From NCBI GenBank assembly GCA_002067205.1, contig MVQL01000178.1:1-64000 (forward strand): a stretch of 64,000 nucleotides of DNA. The letters are read 5' to 3'. The position numbers and the translations under genes were made by a program. A model generated the notes under the pieces. That model had not been told where the DNA came from. It worked only from the letters and a program-made list of their open reading frames with translations, and ran no database searches. Numbering within the stretch: position 1 is the stretch's first letter; each line of letters begins with the position of its first letter. Source of the stretch: Pelotomaculum sp. PtaB.Bin104 (GTDB lineage: Bacteria > Bacillota > Desulfotomaculia > Desulfotomaculales > Pelotomaculaceae). Of the stretch, positions 42,249 through 52,116 are shown piece after piece.

Positions 42249-43949
42249 TCAACGAGATAATCCAAGCATGGAGACAATAGCGGCGCTGACATGGTCCCGG
42301 CCATCTTTTTTTGCATTATCCAAAGCCCACTGAGCTGCCCTGAACAAACCCGCCGCATTGCTGGCATCCCGGGGAAACTCCGCGATCCCGATACTGACAG
42401 TAATTCTAGCCTTTACCCCAGCATCCTCCAGAAAATAGCAGCTGCGGATCTCCTCAATTAAGCGCGCCGCAACATCCACTAGCCGCCTGATGCGGGCATT
42501 GGGCAGCAAAATAGCGAACTCGTCCCCCCCGTAGCGACCGGCCAGTTCATCTCCGCTGATGTTAGCTTCAATCAGCCCGGCCAGCTCAGCTAGCAACCGG
42601 TCGCCGTGCAGGCGTCCATACCGTTCATTGAAAATTTTAAAGTGGTCCACATCTATGAGCATCAGCCCGACTGCAGCCTCTTTATCCCCCGTCTCTTCGC
42701 AAACCACAGCGGCAGCCTGATAAAATACACTGGAAATTAATAGGCCGGTTAGTGCATCCCGGGAAGCTGCAAACTCCAAACTGTGGGACAGGGCCGACTT
42801 TTCCGCTGCAATAGCTGCCTGACCACCAAGGACAACCATAATATGTAAATGTTTTTCATCAAAGGACATCGGCCCCTTTTCTCCGAGTACAATTACCCCA
42901 TTGGCTTCTTTGCCGGAGTAAAGCGGAATGATTAACAATGAGCGCATGACCCGGCACAAGCCCGCCTCATTTCCGACACGTGGGTCATGCCTGGAATCGA
43001 AAATAATTACCGGTTTACGGTCCGCTAATGTCCGGCCGATCAACCCTTCATCCTGATAGACAGCGGTATTGTGCAATTGCTTGGAATAAGGCCCGGAGGC
43101 AACAACCGGCAAAAAGGCGCTTCCATTACTGGATCTCAGATACGCCACACCGGAATGGTAAGGGAACACCTTCCTTACACTTGCTAAGACAAAATTTAGC
43201 ACCTCCTCCAGCCGGGGATCCTTCTCCAATAACCTGGCCACTTCATAAAAAGCAGTCAGCTCACGGTTAGAGAAATGTAGCCTGACATAAAAACGCAGGA
43301 TCAACTGAAGGGTTAGAATGAAAGAAAACAATAGTAATATGCCAAATAAGCCTGTATAACCGTAGATCATCGCCACCAATAGTCCCATTGGAACAGTAAG
43401 CAGATAGGTAATGCCATCCCACTTCAAAGCATCCAGCCATATTGTATAGGGGGTAAAGCGCCGTTTTGGCAGCAAATAAAAATAAACCAGCAGGTGATTA
43501 GTAAAGATATAAGATGTAGTGAAGGCAACCAGGGGGAAAATATTGCTTGTACCCACCAAACCGGGCACACCACCGCATAACTTAAAAATATACCCCGCCG
43601 CTACTGCTGCCATGACGTTTTGACAGGCATTGAATAAAGTGGTGCGCACAGGAACGCCCCGGTTGGCAATCCCCAGGCCCAAGATTGTTGCAAGACCACT
43701 GACCCAGGCGGTGGCCGCCGGGCCAAAAATTAAAAATGTTGACAGTACCAGGGCAAAATTAGAGGATAGCTGGCCCTGAGGGAGAGACACTGTCAGCCAT
43801 TCAGCCATCATACCAAGAAAGATAAGGTAAGTTAAATCCCTGCCCTTGTCCAGATCCAAGGCAGGAAAAAGGAGGTAGAGCTGCCAGGCTGCCAAAGCTG
43901 CTACCAGCCAGGTGTAAATGACATGCATAATACTCTGCCTAGATTGCAA
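42249..43949 (-). CDS. Diguanylate cyclase with N-terminal membrane region and GAF domain
   Basis: About six membrane segments (residues about 10-205) are followed by a GAF-like sensor (about 230-375) and a GGDEF domain (about 390-565) with RYGGDEFAIL. The active site is intact, so it should make c-di-GMP. A signal received by the membrane or GAF part would control it. The start is unsure: TTG at 43949 has GAGGTGG; GTG 43958 and ATG 43928 are alternatives. comF lies 12 bases downstream. Confidence 0.9.
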   Translation of the reverse strand: MQSRQSIMHVIYTWLVAALAAWQLYLLFPALDLDKGRDLTYLIFLGMMAEWLTVSLPQGQLSSNFALVLSTFLIFGPAATAWVSGLATILGLGIANRGVPVRTTLFNACQNVMAAVAAGYIFKLCGGVPGLVGTSNIFPLVAFTTSYIFTNHLLVYFYLLPKRRFTPYTIWLDALKWDGITYLLTVPMGLLVAMIYGYTGLFGILLLFSFILTLQLILRFYVRLHFSNRELTAFYEVARLLEKDPRLEEVLNFVLASVRKVFPYHSGVAYLRSSNGSAFLPVVASGPYSKQLHNTAVYQDEGLIGRTLADRKPVIIFDSRHDPRVGNEAGLCRVMRSLLIIPLYSGKEANGVIVLGEKGPMSFDEKHLHIMVVLGGQAAIAAEKSALSHSLEFAASRDALTGLLISSVFYQAAAVVCEETGDKEAAVGLMLIDVDHFKIFNERYGRLHGDRLLAELAGLIEANISGDELAGRYGGDEFAILLPNARIRRLVDVAARLIEEIRSCYFLEDAGVKARITVSIGIAEFPRDASNAAGLFRAAQWALDNAKKDGRDHVSAAIVSMLGLSR

Positions 43950-43968
43950 ATTACCCACCTCAAACGCT

Positions 43969-44430
43969 TTATTTCGACAAAATAAAGGATTTACCTGCGT
44001 AGAAACGGGTTAGATGGGAAAATAAGGGCGCATTTAGAAGATCTTTTTCCTTTAACCCCCTGACATCGAATTTCACTAACACCGGGAACAACTTGTTTGC
44101 ATCTACCAAATTCATCATATTTATTTCTGGCTTATCCCCGGCTGCAGACAAAAGTTCAAATGGATAATACTTTTGCAGGCAGTTCAGGACCTCCGATGTT
44201 TTATCGCTGGAACCGTCATTGATAAAGAAGACCTTTGCCCGGGGGATATTTTTTATTTGAATAAATAATTTACGGACAAAACCCTCGATCCAATGCTCCT
44301 GGTCCTTAACAATAATTACAATGCTAACCTTAGCGTCTCCGTCCCGGCGCATGCGAAGCCGGGCCAATCTCCTTAACAGAAAAACACCTGCCACAGCCAA
44401 TAAAGCTATCGACATAATTAAAAGCTTCAC
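43969..44430 (-). CDS. Short glycosyltransferase-2-like membrane protein
   Basis: The 153-aa protein has one membrane segment (residues 3-20) and the start of a GT-A fold: VSIVIIVKDQEHWIEGF and FFINDGSSDKT (nucleotide-sugar metal loop). It stops far short of full GT2 length (about 230-300 residues). The C-terminal part (NLVDANKLFPVLVKFDVRGLKEKD) does not look like the acceptor domain. It may be a truncated enzyme or a specialised small family. The GTG start has GGGGGGAG. It is upstream of the GGDEF gene by 20 bases and may be co-transcribed. Confidence 0.65.
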   Translation of the reverse strand: MKLLIMSIALLAVAGVFLLRRLARLRMRRDGDAKVSIVIIVKDQEHWIEGFVRKLFIQIKNIPRAKVFFINDGSSDKTSEVLNCLQKYYPFELLSAAGDKPEINMMNLVDANKLFPVLVKFDVRGLKEKDLLNAPLFSHLTRFYAGKSFILSK

Positions 44431-44489
44431 GCTGCTCCCCCCTCTTACGACACTTTATTCCATAGAGCCGGAGGGGGTGATTAAAGAAT

Positions 44490-44520
44490 AAAAAGCAGTC
44501 TCATCAGAAACTGCTTTTTT
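44490..44520 (-). terminator. Terminator of metK
   Basis: Minus strand: AGCAGT-TTCTGATGAG-ACTGCT followed by TTTTTATTC; it lies 29 bases past the metK stop. Confidence 0.85.
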
Positions 44521-44548
44521 GCGTGAATTAAACCATTTATCAAGCTTA

Positions 44549-45739
44549 TTATAAGCCGGCATCCCGTCTGAGCGCATCTGCCTTATCCGTCCGCTCCCAG
44601 GGTAAATCCAGGTCGTTCCTCCCAAAGTGTCCGTAGGCCGCCAACTGCCTGTAAATCGGCCTGCGCAAATCGAACTCTTTGATGATGGCAGCCGGTCGCA
44701 GGTCAAAGTGGCGATCAATGAGCTGCACCAGGGCTTGCTCATCAATCTTGCCGGTACCAAAGGTATCCACCATAACCGATACCGGCCTGGCCACTCCGAT
44801 AACGTAGGCCAGCTGAAGCTCACACCTGTCAGCCAGTCCCGCAGCTACGATGTTTTTAGCTGCATAGCGCGCCGCATAGTTGGCGGAACGGTCGACCTTA
44901 GTCGGGTCCTTGCCGGAAAAGGACCCACCACCATGCCGGGCTGCACCACCATATGTATCCACAATGATCTTGCGGCCGGTCAGGCCGGTGTCCCCTTGCG
45001 GCCCGCCGATGACAAAGCGCCCGGTGGCATTGACCAGGTAGCGCGTCGAATTATCCAACAATTCCGGCGGGACGACCGGCTTAATCACCTTTTCCAGCAT
45101 ATCTATGCTGATTTCTTCCAGAGTAGCTTCCGGGTGATGCTGAGCGGCGATGACAATGCTGTCCACCCGTACAGGGCGGTTATCTTCATATTCGATAGTT
45201 ACCTGGCTCTTTCCGTCCGGCCGGAGATAAGGGACCAGCCCGCTTTTCCGGACTTCAGCCAGACGCTTGGCCAGACTGTGAGCCAGGAAGATGGGCATGG
45301 GCATCAGTTCCGCTGTCTCATTGGTGGCATACCCGAACATCATGCCCTGGTCGCCCGCCCCGAGGGAGTCCAGCTCATCTACAGAAACCTGACTAGCCCT
45401 GGTCTCCAGCGCCTGGTTTACCCCCTGGGCAATATCACTGGACTGCTCGTCTATAGAAGTAACTACTGCACAGGTATCGCAATCAAAACCGTATTTTGCC
45501 CTGGTATAGCCAATATCCCGGAGAGTTTCCCGGGCTACCTTAGAAATCTCGATATAACAATTAGTCGTAATCTCCCCGCTTACGAAAACCAGTCCGGTAG
45601 TAACCAAGGTTTCGCAGGCAACGCGGGCAAGCGGATCCTCCTTGAAAATTGCATCGAGAACCGCATCCGAAACTTGATCGGCAATTTTATCGGGGTGCCC
45701 CTCAGTAACCGACTCGGAAGTAAAAAGTCGCCTGACCAT
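44549..45739 (-). CDS. metK: S-adenosylmethionine synthetase
   Basis: The 396-aa MetK makes SAM from methionine and ATP. Signatures: [29 protein letters not shown], and [17 protein letters not shown] (the phosphate loop). The start at 45739 has AAGGAG at the right distance; the ORF opens three residues earlier. A good promoter and a short leader with one hairpin lie upstream. No SAM (S-box) riboswitch is present. Confidence 0.98.
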   Translation of the reverse strand: MVRRLFTSESVTEGHPDKIADQVSDAVLDAIFKEDPLARVACETLVTTGLVFVSGEITTNCYIEISKVARETLRDIGYTRAKYGFDCDTCAVVTSIDEQSSDIAQGVNQALETRASQVSVDELDSLGAGDQGMMFGYATNETAELMPMPIFLAHSLAKRLAEVRKSGLVPYLRPDGKSQVTIEYEDNRPVRVDSIVIAAQHHPEATLEEISIDMLEKVIKPVVPPELLDNSTRYLVNATGRFVIGGPQGDTGLTGRKIIVDTYGGAARHGGGSFSGKDPTKVDRSANYAARYAAKNIVAAGLADRCELQLAYVIGVARPVSVMVDTFGTGKIDEQALVQLIDRHFDLRPAAIIKEFDLRRPIYRQLAAYGHFGRNDLDLPWERTDKADALRRDAGL

Positions 45740-45781
45740 TAACATCACTCCTTATTCTGTACAAACTCAATGCATAAAATT

Positions 45782-45802
45782 AAACCTCCGGAGCAGAGGT
45801 TT
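45782..45802 (-). terminator. Hairpin in the metK leader
   Basis: Minus strand: AACCTC-TGCTCCG-GAGGTT then TAATTTT. It sits between the metK promoter and start and could attenuate transcription or guard the message end. Confidence 0.4.
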
Positions 45803-45856
45803 TTAAAACAACCTATTGATAATACACTTATTGGCAAAGATCTAAGTTTACATGAT

Positions 45857-45886
45857 ATTCTAACAAAAACGGGCAATAAATGTCAA
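45857..45886 (-). promoter_or_regulatory. Promoter of metK
   Basis: TTGACA (45886-45881) and TAGAAT (45862-45857) are 18 bases apart on the minus strand, giving a 5' leader of about 110 bases. Confidence 0.7.
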
Positions 45887-45935
45887 CAAGATCCGGTAAA
45901 ATATGTGGACTACAGACTTTTTAACTGCGCAGCAG

Positions 45936-46169
45936 TTATTCAATTTCCAATAAAACTGTATGAACTCCTATTTTTTTGATTTTTTCCCATGGCACTTCCA
46001 CATCCTTGCCGGCAGAAACAAGTCCAAAATATTTCCTGCCCCCCGACAGCACTATCGAGAGCACTTTCCCCGTCTCCATGTCGATATGGACGTCCTTCAC
46101 CGGGCCTAGCTTGGAACCATCAATCAAATTTACCGTATCCCGCAATCCCAAATCAGAAATTTTAAACAT
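45936..46169 (-). CDS. ylmC: YlmC/YmxH-family sporulation protein (PRC-barrel)
   Basis: The 77-aa PRC-barrel protein (MFKISDLGLRDTVNLIDGSKLG...) matches the YlmC/YmxH family, small proteins under sporulation control in B. subtilis. GGGAGGAGG precedes the ATG at 46169. It is upstream of metK on the same strand. Confidence 0.9.
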   Translation of the reverse strand: MFKISDLGLRDTVNLIDGSKLGPVKDVHIDMETGKVLSIVLSGGRKYFGLVSAGKDVEVPWEKIKKIGVHTVLLEIE

Positions 46170-46291
46170 GCTGGACACCTCCTCCCACTAGGGTATGCCC
46201 CTGCTGCTAAAATGGTTCACAGTAGGGCTCTCCAACTACCAAAAAAACTTCCATATAATCAAAATACAATAATCAAAACACAACATTAGTG

Positions 46292-47869
46292 TTAGCCACG
46301 GTAACTTCGGCCATTTAAGGCACCTCTTAAAAGTGTCAATAAGCTGGAGAACTCCTCAATCTTAAAAATAAAGGCCGCTGCTGCAAAAACTGCCACGCCG
46401 GCCGACATGGCGGCGCCCACCTGAACCGCCAGACCGAAAGTGTTACTCAAATCAAGATATCCGGACACAACAATGCTAACAAAATAGCTGGCTGCGGCCA
46501 TCAACCCCGAGGCGATCAAAACAGGCAGTGAGAATTTTGCCAGGCATGTCCACTCTAAGGGTTCGATTTTCTTTTCCAGATAGATCATGAACAGTGCGGT
46601 GCCGGTCAGCGAAGCCAGCGAGTTGGCCAGGGCCAGCCCGCCGTGCTGGAGATACCTGATTAAAACCAGGCTCAGGCCTAGGTTGACTAGAACAGTAAAT
46701 AAAGTAATCTTTACTGGTGTCCTGGTATCCTGCAGAGAGTAAAAAGCTTTTGTCAGGATTATATTGGCAGCCTGCCCGGCCAGACCGACAGAATAAAACA
46801 ACAGCGCGACAGCTGTCAATTCCGTATCCCACCGGTCGAAGGCTCCGCGCTGAAACAAAAGGCTGACAATAGGATAACGCAGCACCATTAAACCAGCACA
46901 GGCCGGGAACATCCCCAGGATCAAGAGCTTGAGCAGCCTGATTATAATAGCAGAAAGCTCCTTGCTCTCACCGTGTGTCGCCATTTTAGTGAGCGTGGGG
47001 AAAACCGCGGTGCCCAAAGCCAGCACCAAAAGACTGACCGGAAATTGCACCAGCTTGTTGGCAAAATTGAGAGCTGCAATGCTCCCTGCCGGCATCCCGG
47101 ACGCGATCACTTTTTCAATTAGAATATAGGCCTGATTGACTGTAATGGCCAGAACAGCCGGCAGGATCAGGCTAAAAACCTTTTTCACGCCCAAGTGCCC
47201 GAGTTGCAGCTCCGGCCGGTACCGGTACCCGGCACTGAGCAGGGCAGGCACCTGGACCAGCGCCATCGCAGCCATCGCCAGCACTGTGCCCACAGCCAGG
47301 CCTTGTACCCCATAGACACTGCCCAAGGTAAGAGCGGCCAAGATGATCACCAGATTATTGACTACATTTGAAAATGGCGGAATCCCAAAGATGTTGTTTG
47401 CGTTTAACAGGCCGGTAAAAAGAGAGGCCCAACCTGCAAAGATCAATAAAGGGAACATAAGCCGGGTCAGCTCAGCAGCAAGGACAGCTGTTTCCTTCTC
47501 AAAAAATGGCGCCACCAGCCTGACAATATAAGAGGAACCAAGCATACCCATAACGGCAATCACAATAAAAATGATTGTGCTCACATTAAAAACCGTATTA
47601 AATACTTTCCAGGCCTCTTTCTTTTGATCCCTTGCCGTAAAATCTACAAAAACAGGCACGATCACCGCCGCCAGGGAGCCGCTAATAATAAAGAAAAGCA
47701 AATTTGGCGCCGTTAAGGCCACCAGGTATGCATCGGTAGCGCTAGAGGCGCCAAACTGGCGGGCGATCACAATATCGCGCAACAGCCCCAAAAGTTTTGA
47801 CAGGAAGCTGATAAGGGCAATTAATAACGTAGCTTTAAAAATTATCACACCGGTGGTTTCTTTTTCCAC
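46292..47869 (-). CDS. murJ: Lipid II flippase MurJ (copy 1)
   Basis: The 525-aa protein has about 14 membrane segments and the MurJ/MVF pattern near the N-terminus (LLGLLRDIVIARQFGASSATDAYLVAL), with FQRGAFD. It flips lipid-linked peptidoglycan precursor to the outside. It starts at GTG after AAGGATG. It is paralogous with 58148-59725 (both 525 aa). Confidence 0.93.
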   Translation of the reverse strand: MEKETTGVIIFKATLLIALISFLSKLLGLLRDIVIARQFGASSATDAYLVALTAPNLLFFIISGSLAAVIVPVFVDFTARDQKKEAWKVFNTVFNVSTIIFIVIAVMGMLGSSYIVRLVAPFFEKETAVLAAELTRLMFPLLIFAGWASLFTGLLNANNIFGIPPFSNVVNNLVIILAALTLGSVYGVQGLAVGTVLAMAAMALVQVPALLSAGYRYRPELQLGHLGVKKVFSLILPAVLAITVNQAYILIEKVIASGMPAGSIAALNFANKLVQFPVSLLVLALGTAVFPTLTKMATHGESKELSAIIIRLLKLLILGMFPACAGLMVLRYPIVSLLFQRGAFDRWDTELTAVALLFYSVGLAGQAANIILTKAFYSLQDTRTPVKITLFTVLVNLGLSLVLIRYLQHGGLALANSLASLTGTALFMIYLEKKIEPLEWTCLAKFSLPVLIASGLMAAASYFVSIVVSGYLDLSNTFGLAVQVGAAMSAGVAVFAAAAFIFKIEEFSSLLTLLRGALNGRSYRG

Positions 47870-47930
47870 AGCTCATCCTTCTTAAGGTAAATTATGGAGC
47901 CGCAAATGCCGTTCACAGATAAGGCTATTC

Positions 47931-49334
47931 CTAAGGTACAGGCTGTTCGGGCCTGGGTGGCCGGAACACCAGGGAACCAAGCACTAAAGCCAGGAAGCTT
48001 GCCAAAAGCCCCGCATATAAGGGGTCCATTCCATTTGGAAAGAATAATTTCCAGGCCAAATCTGCCACCGGCCCGGCAACCAGGGCCAGTGCGCCGCCCG
48101 CTGGGCTGACATATTTCCTAAAAAATATCGCCCCCAGCAAAGGTAGAAAAATAGTCGCCCCGCGCAGACCCATTGAAAGGAAGCTCCACTCCAGGATCAT
48201 CGTTTTCAAGTTTCCAATAGCAAAGATTATGGTTGCGCCGATTACAGCAACCAGAATAATCCGTGAGACAACCAATATCCGGTAATCATCAGCATGAATA
48301 TCAATGAATTTCTTATAAAAGTCCCAAGTCAGCATAGTGCTGATTCCCAGGGCCAGGCCGGCTGCAGTCCCGATCACAGCTACTAACAGCACCGCCAGAA
48401 CCAAACCCCCAAACCAGGGGGGGAGAAATTTAATTACAAAGGCGGGTAAAGCCTCCGCGGCCGGCAGATCAGGAAAGGCTAATTTCATATACATGCCCAC
48501 TGCAATACCAGCCAGTCCGCAGGGCATAATCAACACCGCCGAGAGCAAAGCACCGCGCTGCGCCGCCAGTACATCTTTCCCTGAAAACATAGCCTGCCAG
48601 TAGGTTTGTGTGGACAGGACACCGACAATTACTGAAAATCCTGCCGCAAGATCTACTGTAAGTCCCCGGCCAAAGAGGCTGAACCAGGGAAAAGGCGGGA
48701 AGGACTGAACCAGTCCGGACAGGCCTCCGGCTTTGCTATAGGCAAGCCCCCCTGTAACAAGCAAAGAGACGTATAGCAAAACCACCTTAACCGAGCCAAC
48801 AATGCCGGTGCCCATCACTCCACCGAAGATGACATAGCAAACCACTAAAATTACCGCTATCAATGCCGCATATAGACTATTTAAATGAAACATTGCACCT
48901 AATAAGGCGATGGCGGATAAAACCTGGGCTACGATGTTGATAAAAATGCCGGCAGAGCTAAAGACACTGGCAACAGGCCCGGCAATTGGCCCATAGGTCT
49001 TCACCAGGAATTGCGGTACCGTAGCCAAATCCGGATCTCGATGAAGACGGCCGATTAAAAGGCTTAACATCAAGCAGGCTAACCCCGCCCCAAGGGTAAA
49101 CCACCAGGCCGACAATCCAAATTTAAAGGCCAGCTCAGCAGTTCCGATGGTTGTCGCCCCGCCCACTAATGTACCGGCAATGGTTCCGGTGATCAGAATA
49201 GGCCCTGCATTCCGCCCGCCAACTGAGAAATCAGAGGCCTTTCTAACCTGTCTGCCCGCATAAACCCCAGCAAGAGAAACCACACTTAGAGTAATCACAA
49301 TACTGATCAGGTGTGTGCCGGTTAAGGTATACAT
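47931..49334 (-). CDS. Sodium:solute symporter family protein
   Basis: The 467-aa protein has about 13 membrane segments typical of the SSS family: GRNAGPILITGTIAGTLVGG and TYWQAMFSGKDVLAAQRGA with the Na+ site segments. It would import a small organic solute with sodium. Substrate cannot be read from sequence. The ribosome site is weak (GGCGG). It is near the envelope genes but not clearly part of their unit. Confidence 0.88.
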   Translation of the reverse strand: MYTLTGTHLISIVITLSVVSLAGVYAGRQVRKASDFSVGGRNAGPILITGTIAGTLVGGATTIGTAELAFKFGLSAWWFTLGAGLACLMLSLLIGRLHRDPDLATVPQFLVKTYGPIAGPVASVFSSAGIFINIVAQVLSAIALLGAMFHLNSLYAALIAVILVVCYVIFGGVMGTGIVGSVKVVLLYVSLLVTGGLAYSKAGGLSGLVQSFPPFPWFSLFGRGLTVDLAAGFSVIVGVLSTQTYWQAMFSGKDVLAAQRGALLSAVLIMPCGLAGIAVGMYMKLAFPDLPAAEALPAFVIKFLPPWFGGLVLAVLLVAVIGTAAGLALGISTMLTWDFYKKFIDIHADDYRILVVSRIILVAVIGATIIFAIGNLKTMILEWSFLSMGLRGATIFLPLLGAIFFRKYVSPAGGALALVAGPVADLAWKLFFPNGMDPLYAGLLASFLALVLGSLVFRPPRPEQPVP

Positions 49335-49698
49335 GGGTTTACCGCCTTAAACAAAAATAATCTGACATCAATTAACTTTATTCGCCTACACCAATCCTTT
49401 CTCCTGCAAGTCAAGCCAGGGTCTCTTGATGTAAGGATAGCGGCTATCGCCTTCCGGCGGGTAAACTTCCTTGCATCATCATCTTTTCATCAATTTATCC
49501 AATGTGAACCACCACAGCGGCACGTTACAGCTGTCTCCAAATATACCAGCCACCTAAAAACTACAAGATAAACACTCATAATTTATATTTCCTCCCAGTA
49601 TAATCTACGGGATATAGTCTGCCAGCAGTGCAAGACTTATTCAGAACAGGTTTATTATCTCAATTTATGGGAATAACTATTTCTAGGAGTGATTTATC
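49335..49698. other. Intergenic region above the symporter and the small basic gene
   Basis: About 360 bases. No gene longer than 40 codons. It would contain the promoter of the symporter (minus) and that of the 40-aa gene (plus). Confidence 0.4.
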
Positions 49699-49821
49699 AT
49701 GGAAAAACAAAACGCGCTGAAGAAACTGGATTCGAGAAAAAAAATGTTTGAGGCATATCTCAACCAAATGAAAACCTCCTCAGGCAAAAAGGGTATAGCG
49801 GTAAAAAAAGCAGCCAAATAA
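49699..49821 (+). CDS. Small basic protein, 40 aa
   Basis: ATG at 49699 follows AGGAGTGATTTATC and gives a 40-aa Lys-rich chain (MEKQNALKKLDSRKKMFEAY...VKKAAK). It is followed by a strong terminator. The start site, terminator and codon pattern support a real gene. It is amphipathic and resembles small spore or stress proteins but matches no family I know. Confidence 0.55.
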   Translation: MEKQNALKKLDSRKKMFEAYLNQMKTSSGKKGIAVKKAAK

Positions 49822-49836
49822 AATGCGCTCAAAACC

Positions 49837-49873
49837 AAAACCCCGCAGAAAAGTACATCCTGCGGGGTTTTTA
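49837..49873. terminator. Bidirectional terminator between the small basic gene and galU
   Basis: AAAACCCCGCAG-AAAAGTACATC-CTGCGGGGTTTTT: a perfect stem with A and T runs on both sides, serving the plus-strand small gene and the minus-strand galU. Confidence 0.9.
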
Positions 49874-49949
49874 TGTTTTATTAGAAGGTATCCTTTGGCG
49901 CTCACTCTTATGCTCAGAAAAAACCAACCCGGGCCATTCTTCTAATTTT

Positions 49950-50819
49950 TTAAATTTCTTTAGACAGTGCTTTGAGATACTCCCTAAACCCATCAGCCAA
50001 ATCAGGCCGGGCCAAAGCAAACTCCACCATCGCCTGAAGATAACCCAGTTTATCCCCCACATCATAACGGCGGCCCTCAAAAGCCAGCCCGTACATTGCC
50101 TGTTCACGGCACAGCGCTTTGAGCGCGTCGGTCAACTGGATTTCCCCGCCTGCTCCAGGCTTGGTTTCAGCCAGAATGTCAAAAATGCGTGAGTTGATAA
50201 TATAGCGACCCATGACCGCCAGCCGGGAGGGAGCGCTTTCCACCGAGGGCTTTTCGACCAGATCCTTAATCCGGAATACCTGATCCCGCTCCTGAACAGC
50301 ATCCAGAATACCATATTTGCAAACATCCTCACTGGGAACTTCCCGCACCGCCACAATTGTAGCTTGAACTTCTTCATAGAGGTCCATCAGCTGTTTAAGA
50401 CATGGAGTTTCACTCTGCACTATATCGTCACCCAGGAGCACTGCAAACGGCTCGTCACCAACAAACTGACGGGCGCAGTAGATGGCGTGTCCAAGGCCTA
50501 ACGGCTCTTTTTGCCTGACATAATAAATATCAACAAGATGGCTGATATCCTGAACCAATTTTAAGAGCTTCAGATTACCTTTTTCTTTTAGCTGATATTC
50601 CAGTTCAAGAGACTTGTCGAAGTGATCTTCGATAGCGCGTTTATTGCGTCCCGTAATAATCAATACGTCTTCTATTCCTGAATCAATTGCTTCCTCAATG
50701 ATATATTGAATAGTAGGCTTATCAACAATAGGCAGCATTTCTTTCGGCTGAGCTTTTGTGGCAGGCAAGAAGCGGGCACCAAGGCCGGCTGCGGGAATAA
50801 TCGCCTTTCTTACTTTCAT
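49950..50819 (-). CDS. galU: UTP-glucose-1-phosphate uridylyltransferase
   Basis: The 289-aa protein has the nucleotidyltransferase signature AIIPAAGLGARFLPATKAQPKEMLPIVDKPTIQY and GLGHAIYCA. It makes UDP-glucose for surface polysaccharides. The start at 50819 is set by AAAGAAAGG. It stands immediately downstream of the WecA-like gene on the same strand. Confidence 0.97.
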   Translation of the reverse strand: MKVRKAIIPAAGLGARFLPATKAQPKEMLPIVDKPTIQYIIEEAIDSGIEDVLIITGRNKRAIEDHFDKSLELEYQLKEKGNLKLLKLVQDISHLVDIYYVRQKEPLGLGHAIYCARQFVGDEPFAVLLGDDIVQSETPCLKQLMDLYEEVQATIVAVREVPSEDVCKYGILDAVQERDQVFRIKDLVEKPSVESAPSRLAVMGRYIINSRIFDILAETKPGAGGEIQLTDALKALCREQAMYGLAFEGRRYDVGDKLGYLQAMVEFALARPDLADGFREYLKALSKEI

Positions 50820-50837
50820 CGAATACACCTTTCTTTA

Positions 50838-51935
50838 CTACATTCGGGAGATATGATGCTGTTTCTCAGGCTGTGTCAAATATGAAGCCTGCCGCTCAGT
50901 CCCGGTAACACCAACTTTGTTTGCCGCTATTAAGATGATGGTAGAAAGCATTGCCAAAAATAGCACGGCCTGTTTTTGTGTGATCAGAGTCAGGACAATC
51001 GCGCTCAACCCAAGCACTACATTCACCGCATAAATACATAATACTACCTGAGGGTGGCTCAACCCCATCTCCAGCAACTTATGGTGCAGGTGTTCTTTGT
51101 CCGGCTGAAAAATAGGCTTATGACCACAATACCGCCTGATTATCGCAAAAACAGTGTCCAGCAGGGGGATTCCCAGAATCACGACCGGTATAATCACCGA
51201 AATAAAGGTAGCGCCCTTGGCCAACCCCATGATCGACAAGACTGCCACACTGAAGCCTAAGAACATTGACCCTGAGTCACCCAGGAAAATCCGCGCCGGA
51301 AAAAAATTATAGCGCAAAAATCCCAGCACTGCACCCGCAAGAATTAGCGCCAGAATAACCGCATCAACCTGACCTGGGGAACCGCCGGTCCGGGCGATCT
51401 CAATCCCTACGGCCGCCGCAAGAGTTAGAAGAGCAATGAAAGAGGTGCCTCCGGCAAGCCCGTCCAACCCGTCAATTAGATTTACGGCATTGGTAACAGA
51501 CACCAGCCACAACACGGTTACCGGTATACTTAACATGCCCAGAGCAATTACTTCGCTAGAGAAGGGGCCGGTCAAAAATTTCACCTGCAGGTCAAAAGGA
51601 GCCACTGCAACCGCACACGCCGCCAATACCTGCCCCGCCAGTTTAACCCGGGGAGAAACCCCCCTGGTGTCGTCAATAAATCCCAATACAACAATTAGAG
51701 ACCCACCGAAGATTAAGCCCGCTATCTGCAGGTTTACGTTTTGGGTAATAAGCACTGTGGCAACAAAACTCAGGTAGATGGCCAGCCCGCCAAGCCGGGG
51801 CATAAGCTCTTTATGCACCTTTCTTTTGTTCGGGCAATCGACGGCCCCACATTTGAAAGCAAACTTTCTAACTAACGGGGTAACCAGCAAAGCTATCCCG
51901 AGAGCCAGCAAAACAGCCGTTACCGGCATTTGCAC
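50838..51935 (-). CDS. Undecaprenyl-phosphate GlcNAc-1-phosphate transferase (MraY/WecA family)
   Basis: About 365 aa with ten or eleven membrane segments and the family motifs PRLGGLAIYLSF, GFIDDTRGVSPRVKL, NLIDGLDGLAGG and FLGDSGSMFLGF, and the HLHHKLL loop with histidines. It starts a lipid-linked glycan by attaching HexNAc-1-P to undecaprenyl phosphate. GGAAGG favours the GTG at 51935; ATG 51941 and 51929 are also possible. It is upstream of galU, pointing to secondary cell-wall polymer or teichoic-type synthesis. Confidence 0.93.
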   Translation of the reverse strand: MQMPVTAVLLALGIALLVTPLVRKFAFKCGAVDCPNKRKVHKELMPRLGGLAIYLSFVATVLITQNVNLQIAGLIFGGSLIVVLGFIDDTRGVSPRVKLAGQVLAACAVAVAPFDLQVKFLTGPFSSEVIALGMLSIPVTVLWLVSVTNAVNLIDGLDGLAGGTSFIALLTLAAAVGIEIARTGGSPGQVDAVILALILAGAVLGFLRYNFFPARIFLGDSGSMFLGFSVAVLSIMGLAKGATFISVIIPVVILGIPLLDTVFAIIRRYCGHKPIFQPDKEHLHHKLLEMGLSHPQVVLCIYAVNVVLGLSAIVLTLITQKQAVLFLAMLSTIILIAANKVGVTGTERQASYLTQPEKQHHISRM

Positions 51936-52116
51936 AAACATCACCTTCCAATATAGGACAAGCACAACGCTACCAGTATTTTATCTTAGCACGGCTAAAC
52001 ACGACAATTATCAAAAATAATGTTAAACGAGCTAATTAATTAACTGTAATAAAAAAATAATTCATTTTCTTGGTGATGCTCTATATTGCGCTTTATTTCG
52101 TCATTATTATCCTTTA

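Noticed and set aside
44627-45742. 371-codon frame opposite metK
   Set aside because: Antisense shadow of metK; no start site and no family features.
45740-45935. SAM riboswitch above metK
   Set aside because: No S-box consensus; only a single hairpin in a short leader.
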